Shown here in pieces: positions 48,027 through 58,742 of a stretch of 64,000 nucleotides of DNA. The DNA is from SXNM01 sp964586155. GTDB lineage: Bacteria; Myxococcota_A; UBA9042. Within the stretch, counting starts at the first letter, position 1. Each line of letters starts with the position of its first letter. The notes below the pieces were generated by a model, which saw only the letters and a list, made by a program, of their open reading frames with translations, had not been told where the DNA came from and did no database searches. A program made the position numbers and the translations under genes. Location: contig CAZPHC010000030.1 of assembly GCA_964586155.1 (NCBI GenBank), positions 22,102-86,101 of the forward strand, in the 5' to 3' direction.

Positions 48027-48909
48027 CGTCGCCCTGCGCGATCTCGCGCAGCGGCCTGCGGACACGGGCCAGGTCGACCAGGTGGGCGCGCAGGCCCTCG
48101 ACGCCGTCACCTTCGCTGGCGCTGGTCGCGATCAACGGATGGCGCAGCTCCATCGCGACCCGAAGCTGCTCGAGCCGCGCACCGCGACGGGTGCGAGCGA
48201 GCTTGTCGATCTTGGTCGCGACGACCCGGACCTCGAGCCGATGTTCGCGCAACCAGACCAGGAAGCCGAGCGTATCGGCGTCGGGGTCTCGCCGGATGTC
48301 CCAGAGCAAGAGCACGGCACGTAGGGTCGGTCGCTCGGTCAGGAACGACTCGATCATCACGCCGAGGCCGCGCGAGACGGCGGCGCCTGCCGCGGCGTGG
48401 CCGTAGCCCGGCAGGTCGCAGAGGCGCAGACGAACGCCGCTGGCGTCCTCGACGTCGAAGATGTGGATCCGCTGCGTTCGACCGGGCGTGCGGCTGGTGC
48501 GCGCGAGCTTGCGGCTGCCGCAGAGCGCGTTCAACAACGAGGACTTGCCGACGTTGGACCGTCCGATCAGCGCGAATTCCGGGGCGTCGGCCGTCAGACC
48601 ACGGGCGCTGTCGAGCGAGCCCAGGTACATCACCGACGGGAACGCCGCGGTGGCGCCGCTGCCCTGCCCTGCCACGCCGCGGCCGGCCTCGACGGTCTTG
48701 ACCGGCCTGGCCGCCGGTGCCTTGGTCGCAGCGCCGGCCGCAGCGCCGCGCGTCGGCGTGACCTTGGCGGCGTCGCGCTGGCCAGCGGGCTTGGTCGGTG
48801 CCGGTCGCACGCGGCTCGCGGCGCGCCCACCGGTCGTGACCTCGCCTGGGCGACCGCTGCGGCTGCCGCGTCGACCGCCACCTGCGCTGGCCGGGGGACG
48901 GCGGTTCAT
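48019..48909 (-). CDS. engB: Ribosome-biogenesis GTPase EngB (YsxC/YihA) with long basic N-terminal extension
   Basis: This 296-residue protein carries about 90 extra N-terminal residues rich in Arg, Ala, Gly and Pro before the G domain. The usual family length is about 200. The G domain has GRSNVGKSSLLNALCG (G1), SRTPGRTQRIHIF (G2), DLPGYGHA (G3), VVATKIDKLART (G4) and IATSASEGDGV (G5). It helps assemble the large ribosomal subunit. The start overlaps the RNase J stop by ATGA, which fixes the long form unless an internal start is used. The extension could bind RNA. Confidence 0.93.
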   Translation of the reverse strand: MNRRPPASAGGGRRGSRSGRPGEVTTGGRAASRVRPAPTKPAGQRDAAKVTPTRGAAAGAATKAPAARPVKTVEAGRGVAGQGSGATAAFPSVMYLGSLDSARGLTADAPEFALIGRSNVGKSSLLNALCGSRKLARTSRTPGRTQRIHIFDVEDASGVRLRLCDLPGYGHAAAGAAVSRGLGVMIESFLTERPTLRAVLLLWDIRRDPDADTLGFLVWLREHRLEVRVVATKIDKLARTRRGARLEQLRVAMELRHPLIATSASEGDGVEGLRAHLVDLARVRRPLREIAQGDDA

Positions 48910-50564
48910 TCGTAGACCTCGGCGCGGTGCAGGTGGGCCATGACCAGCGGACGGCGGTCCACGGCGCGGCGGAAGTAGCGCTTGACGTACGCGGCCGTCT
49001 CGTCTTCGAGCGTGTCGTCGCTCATGCCCTGCTTGGACATCCGCGTCAGCCAGGGGGCGAGCTCGTCGGCCAGGTCGTCGAGCAGCCGGCCGCCGTCGGT
49101 CCACAAGCCACGCGAGCTGACGCGCACGTCGGGCTCGTCGGTCGTCATGTCGACGCTGACCGCGACCGTGCCGTTCCAGGCCAGGTCGTAGCGGTCGTTG
49201 ACGCCGAGCGACGCGGCCGTGCCGGCGCGATCGTTGTCGACCACCCAGGGCTCGGCTTCGATCTCGCCGACCTTCTTGGGCCCCTCGGGGCTGAGCTCGA
49301 TGACGTCGCCGTTCGTGATGATCAGCGGCACCTTCGCGCCCTGCCCTTCGGCGATGGAGGCGTGCTTGAGCAGGAACGGGTACACGCCGTGCACCGGCAG
49401 GAAGAACGTCGGCCGGACCGCCTCGAGCAACCAATCGAGCTCGCCCGCCGCCGCGTGGCCCGAGGCGTGGATCGGCCAGCGATCGTCGCGGTGGATGACC
49501 TCGACGCCCTTGCGGCAGAACCCGTCGATCATCGAGTAGATGGCTCGATCGTTGCCCGGGATCTTGCGCGCCGAGAGCAGCAGCGTGTCGCCCTTGCGTG
49601 CCCGGATCGTCGGATGGGTGCCCGCCGCGGCTCGCGCGAGCGTCGCGCGTGGCTCGCCCTGGGAGCCGGTGCAGACGATGCAGACCTCGTGATCCTCGTA
49701 GCGATCGAGGTGCTTGGCGTCGATGATCATCGACTCGTCGATGCGCATGCCGCCCCAAGCGCGGCAGGCGTCGAGGTAGCGGAAGATCGACCGGCCGGCG
49801 AGCGCGACCTTGCGCCCGTTGGCCCGCGCGGCCTCGATGACGCCGTGGATCCGGTACAGGTTCGACGCGAACAGGCCGATGAGCACACGGCCGCGGAAGG
49901 TCGAGATCGCTTCGCGCAGACCTTCGGCGACCTCCGCCTCGGAGCGCGAGAACCCGGGCACCTCGGCGTTGGTCGAGTCCGAGAGCATCGCCAGGACGCC
50001 CTCTTCGCCGAAGCGCCGGAAGCCCTCGATGTCGAACTCGGTGCCACAGGGCAGGCCTTCGTCCCGCTTCCAGTCGCCGGTGAAGAGCACGTTGCCGATC
50101 GGCGTGCGGATCGCGAGCGAGACGCAATCCGGGATCGAGTGCGTCACGCGCAGGAAGTCGAAGCTCAACTCGCCGATGCGCAGGTTGCCGCCCGGCGCGA
50201 TCTCGCGCAGGTCGAGCGTGCCGATGCCGCGGCCCTTGGCCTTCTCGGCCAGCAGCGCCAGCGTGAACCTGGTGCCGTAGACCGGCAGGCCGAGGCGCGA
50301 CGCGACGTAGGGGACCGCGCCGATATGGTCCTCGTGGCCGTGCGTCAGCACGATGGCGCGCAGGCGGTCGGCGAGGCGATCGAGCAGCGACAGCGAGGGC
50401 AACACGAGGTCGGCGCCCGGCTGGCGTTCGTCAGCGAAGAGCACACCGCAGTCGAGCAGTACGAGGTCATCGCCGTAGCCGATGAGCATGTTGTTCATGC
50501 CGATCACGCCGACGCCGCCTAGCGGGGCGAGCAGGACGCGATCCTTGGTTCGCGGCAATGGCAC
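48906..50564 (-). CDS. rnj: Ribonuclease J
   Basis: This 552-residue protein starts at a GTG two bases after the thiolase stop, with CAGGGGGCCTGAC before it. The metallo-beta-lactamase motif is VLTHGHEDHIGA near residue 65; then VTHSIPDCVSLAI, GDWKRDEG, and the beta-CASP motifs SDSTNAEVPG, RIVCTGSQGEP-like CIVCTGSQGEPRA, HASGHAAAGEL and PVHGVYPFLLKHA. It acts as an endo- and 5'-exoribonuclease in mRNA decay and rRNA maturation. A longer ATG start at 50609 would overlap the thiolase by 44 bases and is less likely. Confidence 0.93.
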   Translation of the reverse strand: MPLPRTKDRVLLAPLGGVGVIGMNNMLIGYGDDLVLLDCGVLFADERQPGADLVLPSLSLLDRLADRLRAIVLTHGHEDHIGAVPYVASRLGLPVYGTRFTLALLAEKAKGRGIGTLDLREIAPGGNLRIGELSFDFLRVTHSIPDCVSLAIRTPIGNVLFTGDWKRDEGLPCGTEFDIEGFRRFGEEGVLAMLSDSTNAEVPGFSRSEAEVAEGLREAISTFRGRVLIGLFASNLYRIHGVIEAARANGRKVALAGRSIFRYLDACRAWGGMRIDESMIIDAKHLDRYEDHEVCIVCTGSQGEPRATLARAAAGTHPTIRARKGDTLLLSARKIPGNDRAIYSMIDGFCRKGVEVIHRDDRWPIHASGHAAAGELDWLLEAVRPTFFLPVHGVYPFLLKHASIAEGQGAKVPLIITNGDVIELSPEGPKKVGEIEAEPWVVDNDRAGTAASLGVNDRYDLAWNGTVAVSVDMTTDEPDVRVSSRGLWTDGGRLLDDLADELAPWLTRMSKQGMSDDTLEDETAAYVKRYFRRAVDRRPLVMAHLHRAEVYE

Positions 50565-50565
50565 G

Positions 50566-51759
50566 TCAGGCCCCCTGGAGGGCGATGGCGATCCCCTGCC
50601 CGCCGCCAATGCAGGCGCTACCGATGGCGCGCTTGCCGCGACCGTTCTTGAGCTGCCACGCCTGGTGCACGCTGATGCGCGTACCGCTCGCGGCGAGCGG
50701 GTGGCCGACCGCGATCGCGCCGCCGTCGACGTTGGTCTTGGCCGGGTCGAGGTCGAGCGCCTTCATCACCGCGAGCACCTGCGGCGCGAACGCCTCGTTG
50801 ACCTCGACGAGATCGACGTCCGCGAGCGACCAGCCGGTCAGGCCGAGCACGCGCTGCACCGCAGGCACCGGGCCGATGCCCATGACCGTCGGATCGCAGC
50901 CGACCGCGGCGAAGGCCGCGACGCGGGCCAGCACCGGCCAGCCCAGCGCCGCCGCACGCGCCGCGGTCGTGACGAGCACGGTCGAGGCGCCGTCGACGAT
51001 GCCCGACGCGGTGCCGGCCGTGACGCAGCCGTCCTTCTCGAACACCGGCGGCAGCTTGGCGAGGCCCTCTGCGGTCGTCTCGGGGCGGGCGTGCTCGTCC
51101 TTGTCGACGATCTTGTCGCCGCGCTTGTTCGGGATCACGACGGGCGCGAGCTCGTCGCGGAACGCGCCGGCAGCGATCGCGGCGGCGAAGCGCTGCTGCG
51201 ACTGCAGCGCGTACGCGTCACAGGCCGCCCGGCTGATCTGCGACTCGCGCGCCAGCTTCTCGGCGGTGTTGGCCATGGCCATGCCGGTCATCGAGTCGGT
51301 CAGGCAGGTCCAGAGGCTGTCTTCGAACGGGGCGGCCGCACCGAAGCGCATGCCCCAGCGCGCGCCACGAACGACGTGCGGCGCCTGGCTCATCGACTCG
51401 GTGCCGCCCGCGAGTACGACCTCGGCCATGCCGAGCTCGATCGCCGCGACGGCCTGGGCGATGGCCTCGAAGCCCGAGCCGCAGAGCCGGTTGAGTGTCA
51501 GCGCCGGCGCCGCGATCGGGGCCCCCGCGCGCAGGCCGACGTGGCGGGCCAGGTAGATCGCGTCGGCGGAGGTCTGCAGCACGTTGCCGACGTAGACCGC
51601 GTCGATCACGCCGGGATCGGCGTCGACGCTGGCCAGTGTGGCCTTGGCCGAAGCCACGGCGAGGTCGGTCGCGGTCAGGTCGCGCAGCGAGCCGCCGAAG
51701 GCGCCAAACGGCGTGCGCTTGCCGGCGACGAGTACGATGTCCTTGGTGGGGGCGAGCAT
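50566..51759 (-). CDS. Acetyl-CoA acetyltransferase (thiolase)
   Basis: This 397-residue protein has the thiolase catalytic set. The nucleophile Cys is in LNRLCGSGFEA near residue 92. NEAFAPQVLAV, GGAIAVGHPLAASGTR with the His, and the second Cys in SACIGGGQGIAIAL complete it. It reversibly condenses two acetyl-CoA, or cleaves 3-ketoacyl-CoA. GGAGGTTCC precedes the ATG. It starts the run of closely spaced housekeeping genes through dapB, an unusual head for a ribosome/RNase operon. A promoter with TTGCGT and TAGAAC lies upstream. Confidence 0.92.
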   Translation of the reverse strand: MLAPTKDIVLVAGKRTPFGAFGGSLRDLTATDLAVASAKATLASVDADPGVIDAVYVGNVLQTSADAIYLARHVGLRAGAPIAAPALTLNRLCGSGFEAIAQAVAAIELGMAEVVLAGGTESMSQAPHVVRGARWGMRFGAAAPFEDSLWTCLTDSMTGMAMANTAEKLARESQISRAACDAYALQSQQRFAAAIAAGAFRDELAPVVIPNKRGDKIVDKDEHARPETTAEGLAKLPPVFEKDGCVTAGTASGIVDGASTVLVTTAARAAALGWPVLARVAAFAAVGCDPTVMGIGPVPAVQRVLGLTGWSLADVDLVEVNEAFAPQVLAVMKALDLDPAKTNVDGGAIAVGHPLAASGTRISVHQAWQLKNGRGKRAIGSACIGGGQGIAIALQGA

Positions 51760-51798
51760 GGAACCTCCGCAGCGATGACGTCGTGTCGTCGCGGGCAG

Positions 51799-51827
51799 GT
51801 TCTAGGCGTCAGGACGCGACAACGCAA
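51799..51827 (-). promoter_or_regulatory. Candidate promoter for the thiolase-rnj-engB run
   Basis: On the minus strand TTGCGT (51822-51827), a 17-base spacer and TAGAAC (51799-51804) lie 40 bases before the thiolase ATG. Four of six positions match in each of the two boxes or nearly so. Confidence 0.35.
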
Positions 51828-51880
51828 GGCGGACCGGGCCTCCGGGTGCAATTCCGCGCCACAGCGAGGTGACGACCCGC

Positions 51881-52327
51881 TCACGGCACGATGTAGAACT
51901 GCTCTCCGCGGCGCAGCAGGCCGAGCTCGTGGCGCACGGCGTCGACCCGCACCTCCTTGCGCCGGCGCAGGGCCTCGAGCTTGGCCCGCAGCCGATCGGT
52001 CCGCGCGCGTTCCTGGTCGCGTTGGCTGGAGACGGTCGCGAGCTCTTCGCTGCGATCGTGGAAATTGCCTTCGCGTTCGAAGGCGCTCGCGATGCCCCAG
52101 GCCGCCAGGCAGAGGTAGAGGACCGCGACGACCTGGACCAGGGCCGAAGCGACACGCCGGACCCGGCGGGCGGCGGGCAGGCGCTGGCGCAGCGGCTCAG
52201 GGAGCGCCTCGTGGGTCCGGCGCAGGTGCTTGCCCATCCACGCCGTCAGCGACGGCCACGCCCGCGGCGAGACGCGGCGCAGCTTGCGGTTCGAGGGGCG
52301 GGACGTGGGGAGGATTCGGGACGGCAT
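51881..52327 (-). CDS. ftsB: FtsB/DivIC-like septum protein
   Basis: This 148-residue protein has a basic cytoplasmic N-terminus, one transmembrane helix (VASALVQVVAVLYLCLAAWG) near residues 60-80, and a coiled-coil periplasmic region (SQRDQERARTDRLRAKLEALRRRK). It ends with AVRHELGLLRRGEQFYIVP, the usual C-terminal signature of FtsB/DivIC (R-x-x-LG-x-x-x-x-GE). The family bridges FtsL and FtsQ at the division site. GGAG precedes the ATG. Confidence 0.82.
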   Translation of the reverse strand: MPSRILPTSRPSNRKLRRVSPRAWPSLTAWMGKHLRRTHEALPEPLRQRLPAARRVRRVASALVQVVAVLYLCLAAWGIASAFEREGNFHDRSEELATVSSQRDQERARTDRLRAKLEALRRRKEVRVDAVRHELGLLRRGEQFYIVP

Positions 52328-52430
52328 CCGGACTCCGAGCGACGATCTCGCCAGGAGCCTGCCCGATCACGATCGCGCGTCCAGAAACTTGCCGAATCCG
52401 ATCCTGCTCGTCGCCCGGCCGTCGAGGCGA

Positions 52431-54269
52431 TCAGGTCGAGGGCGACGGCAGCTGCCGCGCCACCGTGGGACCGTTGCGCGGGATCCGGACCAGGAACGTG
52501 GCGCCGCCGCCGGGGGTCTCCTGGTGGCTGACGCTGCCGCCATGAGACTCTGCGAACTGGCGGACCATCGCGAGGCCGAGGCCCGTCCCTTCGGCCTTGC
52601 CGTGGCTGGCGAAGGCCTCGAACATCCGCGGCAGGAACGCCTCCGGTACGCCCGGGCCGTCGTCGACGAACCAGAACACAACGTCATCCCCCTCACCGAC
52701 GATGCGCATCGTGAAGTGGCCCCGCGCCCGCCCCGCTGGCCCCGACGCCATGGCATCGCGCGCGTTGCGCGCCAGATTCTGCACCACGCGCAGCAGCTTG
52801 AAGCCGTCGAGCCTGGCGACGCCGCGATCGAGCGCCTCGACCCGGACCTCGACGTCGGTGTCGGCGAAGACCTGGCGCACGAGCTCCTCGGCCTCGGCGG
52901 CGAACTCGGCGAGCATCACCTTCTGCACCAGCAGCTCGCGGGTGCCGCGCGCGAAGTCCAGGACCTCCCGCGACATCTGCACGACCCGGTCGAGCTGGCG
53001 CAGCACCGTCGCTGCCAGACGCTCACGTTGCATCTGGTCCGGCGTCGTCGCCATCATCTGGACGTAGCCCGACGCGATCGTCATCGGCGTGCGGAAGTCG
53101 TGCAGCACCATCGAGAGCGTGCGCCCGAGCGAAGCGAGCCGGCCCTGACGCTCGTCGCGCTCACGCGCCTGGAAGCGGGCCACGATCCGGGCGACGCTGG
53201 ACGCAGCGACCGAGATCAACTTGACGTCCGCCTCGTCGAAGCAGGCGCCCGGCGCGCTGCGGCCATAGAGCCCCAACGCGCCGATGACGCCGTCGTCCGC
53301 TTGCAGCGGCGTCGTCAGGCCGGAGCTCGGCGTGAAGCCAAAGCCCTCCTCGGAGGCGAGCTGCTCGTCGATGTCGTCACCGCCGTCGCAGACGCTGCGG
53401 CCGTGGCCGCCGCCGAGCACCTGCGTGACGTAGCCGCAGCGCGACTCGAAGTTGAGGCGCTCGACCTCGCCGTCGTCACGCCGAAGGCGGTGCGTGACGA
53501 TCCGACCGGCCGGAGCCAGCAGCGCGACCTGGGCCACCTCGCAAGGCAACGCGCGCTGCAGCTCGTGCAGCAGCAACTCGAGCGCGCCCTCGAGCGATTC
53601 GGCCTCGGCGACCTCGCGCTCGATCTGGTAGAGCAGGTCGATCTCGCGCACGCGCTCCTGCAGCTCGTTGCGCGCGCTCTGCAGCTCCATGTTGCGGCTG
53701 AGCAGGCTGCGGGTCAGATCGCTGTTGACCACGGAGATCGCGGCCATCGCCATGATCGTCCGCATCATGAACTCGTCATCGACCGTGAAGTAGCCGGTGC
53801 GCTTGTTGATCGCCTGGGCGACGCCGATGATCGTGCCGTCGCGATGGCGCAGCGCCTGGCAGAGCATGGAGCTGGTGCGGAAGTTGTGGACCTGATCCCA
53901 GGTCGGATCGAAGCGCGGGTCCTGGTAGACATCGCGGATGTTCAGGTCCCGTCCGGTCGCCGCGACCCAGCCGGCGATGCCCTCGCCGACCGGGAGGCGG
54001 ATGTCGATCAGGTCGTCGCCCTGGGCCACCGAGCTCCAGAGCGTGTGGCCGTCCGGACCGAGCAGGTAGAGCGTCGAGCGCTCGGCGTCGAGCAGCTCGG
54101 ACACCCCGCTCATGATGATCTGCAGCAACTCGTCCTGGCGCAGCTGGGTCGACAGGCTGCGCGCGATGCTCAGCACCACGCCGAGTCGGGGATCCAACGC
54201 CGCCGTCCGGGCAAGGAACTCGCCCGTCTGCGACAACCCCGCCTCTGCCCTGCGCCGACGCTCGCTCAA
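52431..54269 (-). CDS. Double-GAF sensor histidine kinase
   Basis: This 612-residue protein starts at a TTG four bases after GGAGG. It has no membrane span. A first GAF domain (about 35-185) has GEGIAGWVAATGRDL and NIRDVYQDPRF. A coiled coil around 200-235 links to a second GAF (about 240-370), with GVIGALGLYGR. The HisKA dimer helix has MVLHDFRTPMT with the phospho-acceptor His near 390. The ATP domain has LARNARDAM, DDGPGVP and GTGLGLAMVRQF. No response regulator is next to it. Ligand and output are unknown. Confidence 0.88.
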   Translation of the reverse strand: MSERRRRAEAGLSQTGEFLARTAALDPRLGVVLSIARSLSTQLRQDELLQIIMSGVSELLDAERSTLYLLGPDGHTLWSSVAQGDDLIDIRLPVGEGIAGWVAATGRDLNIRDVYQDPRFDPTWDQVHNFRTSSMLCQALRHRDGTIIGVAQAINKRTGYFTVDDEFMMRTIMAMAAISVVNSDLTRSLLSRNMELQSARNELQERVREIDLLYQIEREVAEAESLEGALELLLHELQRALPCEVAQVALLAPAGRIVTHRLRRDDGEVERLNFESRCGYVTQVLGGGHGRSVCDGGDDIDEQLASEEGFGFTPSSGLTTPLQADDGVIGALGLYGRSAPGACFDEADVKLISVAASSVARIVARFQARERDERQGRLASLGRTLSMVLHDFRTPMTIASGYVQMMATTPDQMQRERLAATVLRQLDRVVQMSREVLDFARGTRELLVQKVMLAEFAAEAEELVRQVFADTDVEVRVEALDRGVARLDGFKLLRVVQNLARNARDAMASGPAGRARGHFTMRIVGEGDDVVFWFVDDGPGVPEAFLPRMFEAFASHGKAEGTGLGLAMVRQFAESHGGSVSHQETPGGGATFLVRIPRNGPTVARQLPSPST

Positions 54270-54370
54270 GGGACCTCCGCGATTGCACCATAGACTGCCC
54301 TCGTCGGCAGCAAAAGGCCCCACTTGGCGCGGCCGGGGTGCGGCTCGCGCTTGTCGCCGGGCGAGCGGGC

Positions 54371-55270
54371 ATGGCACGGTGCAAGCAGGGACAGGCCACG
54401 TCGGCCGCAAGGGATGCGGCTCGCGTCGAGGCGCAACGTCCGGACGCCATGCGACACGACTCTCGACCAGCCAAGCAGGGCTCCCCCGGCAGCGAGCACG
54501 CCCCGAACGCGGGGGCGGGCGCGGATGTGCGCGGCGGTTCCCAGCTCCGCGGCCATCGCTACGAGACGTCGAAGGCGCTGCAAGGCGAGGCTCCGGCCCA
54601 GGGGGCGCAGGCCCGCAGCGGCCCGAGCGCTGGCCGCCACGACGCCAGCGAGGTCGCCGCCACAGCGCTGCTCGAGGCCCACGGTGCGCGCTTGCACGCG
54701 GGCGCCGAGCGCGTCGGCGTACCGGCGTCGTCCGTCGCGGCCGTCGTGCTGGCCGAGGCCGCCGCGCTCGGCGAGCGCCAGCCGGACGCCCTGGCGATGC
54801 GCTTCGAGCCCTACGTCTTCTGGCAGCAGACCGGTCGTTGGGTCGTCGCGACGCATCGCGATCAAGCCGCAGAGCAAGCCGCGTTTCGCGAGGCCGGCAC
54901 CATCGACGAGGGCGCCGCGCTGCACGCTCTGCGCATGGGCATCGCCCAGATCGCGGGCAGCGAGGCCCGGAGCGCGGGCTACGACGACGCCGCGACGATG
55001 TTCCGCGCCTTCCAGGGCGACGAGGCCGCGCAGCTCGAGGGCCTCTTTGGCGTCATCGCCGCCGACGCGCCGCTGCAACAGGCGATGGTCGGCGAGGACT
55101 GGGCCGTGGTCGCAGCGCATCGCGCCGGTCCGGCCTGGGTCGCGCTCGGCTACGACGACGCGCTGGCCGCCGGTGCCGCCGCCTGGAACGAAGTCGCCCC
55201 GGCCCACGGCGGCGACGACGACGAGGGCGACACGCCGCGCAAGCCCAAGCGTCGACGCGGCGGGCCGTGA
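54371..55270 (+). CDS. Divergent DUF3380/N-acetylmuramidase-like protein
   Basis: This protein of about 299 residues has an uncertain start; 54449 and a GTG at 54338 also fit. The first ~90 residues are low-complexity (Gly, Ala, Ser). The rest matches the DUF3380 muramidase order found in phage endolysins: LAEAAALGERQPDALAMRFEPYVFW, then EGAALHALRMGIAQIAG, DEAAQLEGLFGVI and EDWAVVAAHRAGPAW. The usual YNGP is replaced by HRAGP. No signal peptide is visible, and the tail is Lys/Arg-rich after an acidic patch. Peptidoglycan cleavage is possible but unproven. Confidence 0.62.
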   Translation: MARCKQGQATSAARDAARVEAQRPDAMRHDSRPAKQGSPGSEHAPNAGAGADVRGGSQLRGHRYETSKALQGEAPAQGAQARSGPSAGRHDASEVAATALLEAHGARLHAGAERVGVPASSVAAVVLAEAAALGERQPDALAMRFEPYVFWQQTGRWVVATHRDQAAEQAAFREAGTIDEGAALHALRMGIAQIAGSEARSAGYDDAATMFRAFQGDEAAQLEGLFGVIAADAPLQQAMVGEDWAVVAAHRAGPAWVALGYDDALAAGAAAWNEVAPAHGGDDDEGDTPRKPKRRRGGP

Positions 55271-55313
55271 CGGCACCAGCCCGCAGCGCGGCCGCCCCCG
55301 GCACCACCTCGGA

Positions 55314-56441
55314 TCAGGCGCGGATCAGCACGGCGGCCATGTAGCCAGCGAAGGCGAGCAACATCGCGACGCCCGCGACGCGCGAGATCTCGCGCCGCCA
55401 TTGGGCCAGAGGCCACAGCATCAACGCCGCAGCGACGGCGATCGCGAGGTCGAAGTCGCGGACCGCGGCGGTCACGGGCAGCGGCACGATGCTCGCCGTC
55501 ACGCCGCAGATGCACAGGATGTTGAAGATGTTGCTGCCCACCACGTTGCCGACGGCGATGTCGGCCTCGCCCTGGCGCGCAGCGGCGAACGTCGTGACGA
55601 GCTCCGGCAGCGACGTCCCAGCGGCCACGATCGTCAGGCCGATCACGGACTCCGACACGCCGAGGCCGCGCGCCATCTCGACCGCGCCGGTGACCATCGC
55701 GTCCGCCGCGAAGATGATGACGCCGAGGCCCGCGACCATCATCGCGACCGCCGTGAGCATGGGCCGCTTGCCCGCAGCCGCCACGGCCGTGGCCGCCATC
55801 ACGACGGTGACGCCGGCGACCAGCGCGGCGGTCTGGGCCATGCCGAAGGCGCCGAGCGCCGCCGCGCCGCCGATCAGCGCGACGCCGCCGAAGACCATTG
55901 CAAGGTCGAAGCGGCTCAGCGCCTCTTCGCGCTCGATCTCGTCCTGTTCGGCGTGGTCGAGGTCCGCCTTGCTCCGCGACGCCCGTTCGCGCTGCGCGGC
56001 CCAGACGGTCTGCGCGACGTAGGCGACCAGGCCCACGCTCAGCAGCGCACCGTCGACCGGCCCGAGCAGGCCGTCCCACGCCATGACCGCGAGCGCCACC
56101 GACGCCAGGGCGAGTACAGGCAGATCGACCCGGATCATCCGGCTCGCCACGGGCAGCCGTTGCAGCAGGGACGCCACGCCCAAGATCAGCCAGATGTTGA
56201 AGATGTTGCTGCCGACGACGTTGCCGACCGCGAGCTCGGCGGCGTCGGCGAGGCCGCTGGTCAGGCTGACCGCCAGCTCCGGCGCCGAGGTGCCGAAGGC
56301 GACGATGGTCAGGCCGACCACCATCGGCGAGATGCCGAGGATCCGGGCACCGCGCGCCGCGCCCCGGACCATGCCGTCGCCACCGACGACCAGGGTCGCG
56401 AGGCCACCGAGGAACAGCGCGAGAGCGAGCGGGATGTTCAC
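55314..56441 (-). CDS. Na+/Ca2+-exchanger family (CaCA, YrbG-like) antiporter
   Basis: This 375-residue protein starts at a GTG behind AGGAGG. It has two alpha-repeats with about ten membrane spans. The first signature is VGLTIVAFGTSAPELAVSL and AVGNVVGSNIFNI; the second is GLTIVAAGTSLPELVTTF and AVGNVVGSNIFNIL. The Glu in each (SAPE, SLPE) forms the cation site. It should export Ca2+ against Na+ or H+ across the inner membrane. A charged cytoplasmic loop (ADLDHAEQDEIEREEALSRF) lies between halves. The gene follows lepA by seven bases and shares its promoter. Confidence 0.92.
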   Translation of the reverse strand: MNIPLALALFLGGLATLVVGGDGMVRGAARGARILGISPMVVGLTIVAFGTSAPELAVSLTSGLADAAELAVGNVVGSNIFNIWLILGVASLLQRLPVASRMIRVDLPVLALASVALAVMAWDGLLGPVDGALLSVGLVAYVAQTVWAAQRERASRSKADLDHAEQDEIEREEALSRFDLAMVFGGVALIGGAAALGAFGMAQTAALVAGVTVVMAATAVAAAGKRPMLTAVAMMVAGLGVIIFAADAMVTGAVEMARGLGVSESVIGLTIVAAGTSLPELVTTFAAARQGEADIAVGNVVGSNIFNILCICGVTASIVPLPVTAAVRDFDLAIAVAAALMLWPLAQWRREISRVAGVAMLLAFAGYMAAVLIRA

Positions 56442-56448
56442 GGGCCTC

Positions 56449-58248
<1,800 letters not shown>

Positions 58249-58300
58249 GGAACCCTATGGGTAGCCGGGACGAGGAAGATGCACCGGCAGGAGCGCTGCG

Positions 58301-58328
58301 AAGGTAGAGGTTCGCCGGCTACTGTCAA
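58301..58328 (-). promoter_or_regulatory. Promoter of lepA and the calcium antiporter
   Basis: On the minus strand a perfect TTGACA (58323-58328) is followed after 16 bases by TACCTT (58301-58306), with the lepA ATG 53 bases beyond. This is the best sigma-70-type match in the window. Confidence 0.6.
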
Positions 58329-58472
58329 CGCCTGGGGCGCGGCGCGGCGTGCGTGACGTGGCCGCGCGGTGCCGAGGTGGCCCAAACGCGCGACGGCGAC
58401 TGGCAGCGCCTGCGTCGCAGGGCCACCAGCCGCCGTTGGTGCGTCGCGACGGACGAGGCCGCCGCAGCGTGG

Positions 58473-58742
58473 CTACTTGATGTGCTCGACACCGAGCTTC
58501 TTGACCTTCGCCTTCCACACCGACTCGGGCAGCCAGCTCGGGCGATTGTCGGGCGACTTCACCTGCTCGCGCCAGCCCTTGAAGACGTGGACGCGCTTGG
58601 TGCCGCGCTCGCGGAGACGAATCTCCTCGTGGCCACGCGCCGCCGCCTTCAGCGCAGCACCGCGCGGCTGGCGGTTGGCGAACACGATGTCCGTGTCCTT
58701 ACCATCCTGCATCAAGACGAAGTTCTTCTTGTTCTCACTCAT
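58473..58742 (-). CDS. Archaeal-type MC1 chromosomal protein homologue
   Basis: This 89-residue basic protein begins at an ATG behind GAGGTGGTTGACC. Its whole length follows the MC1 fold of Methanosarcinales and haloarchaea: NFVL near residue 8, FANRQPRGAALKAAARG, IRLRERGTKRVHVFKGW and NRPSWLPE, with a Lys-rich end. MC1 is a monomer that bends DNA sharply and compacts chromatin; Arg, Trp and Pro residues in the RLRERGTK and NRPxWxPE regions face DNA. The family is known mainly from archaea. The gene stands alone, 224 bases after lepA with its own AT-rich leader. GC-rich codons match the host, so transfer, if it happened, is not recent. Confidence 0.88.
   Translation of the reverse strand: MSENKKNFVLMQDGKDTDIVFANRQPRGAALKAAARGHEEIRLRERGTKRVHVFKGWREQVKSPDNRPSWLPESVWKAKVKKLGVEHIK

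Noticed and set aside
52431..54269. Complete two-component system
   Set aside because: No response regulator lies next to the histidine kinase; it is an orphan in this window.
54371..55270. Part of a prophage
   Set aside because: Only one endolysin-like domain is present; no other phage gene, integrase or attachment site is seen.
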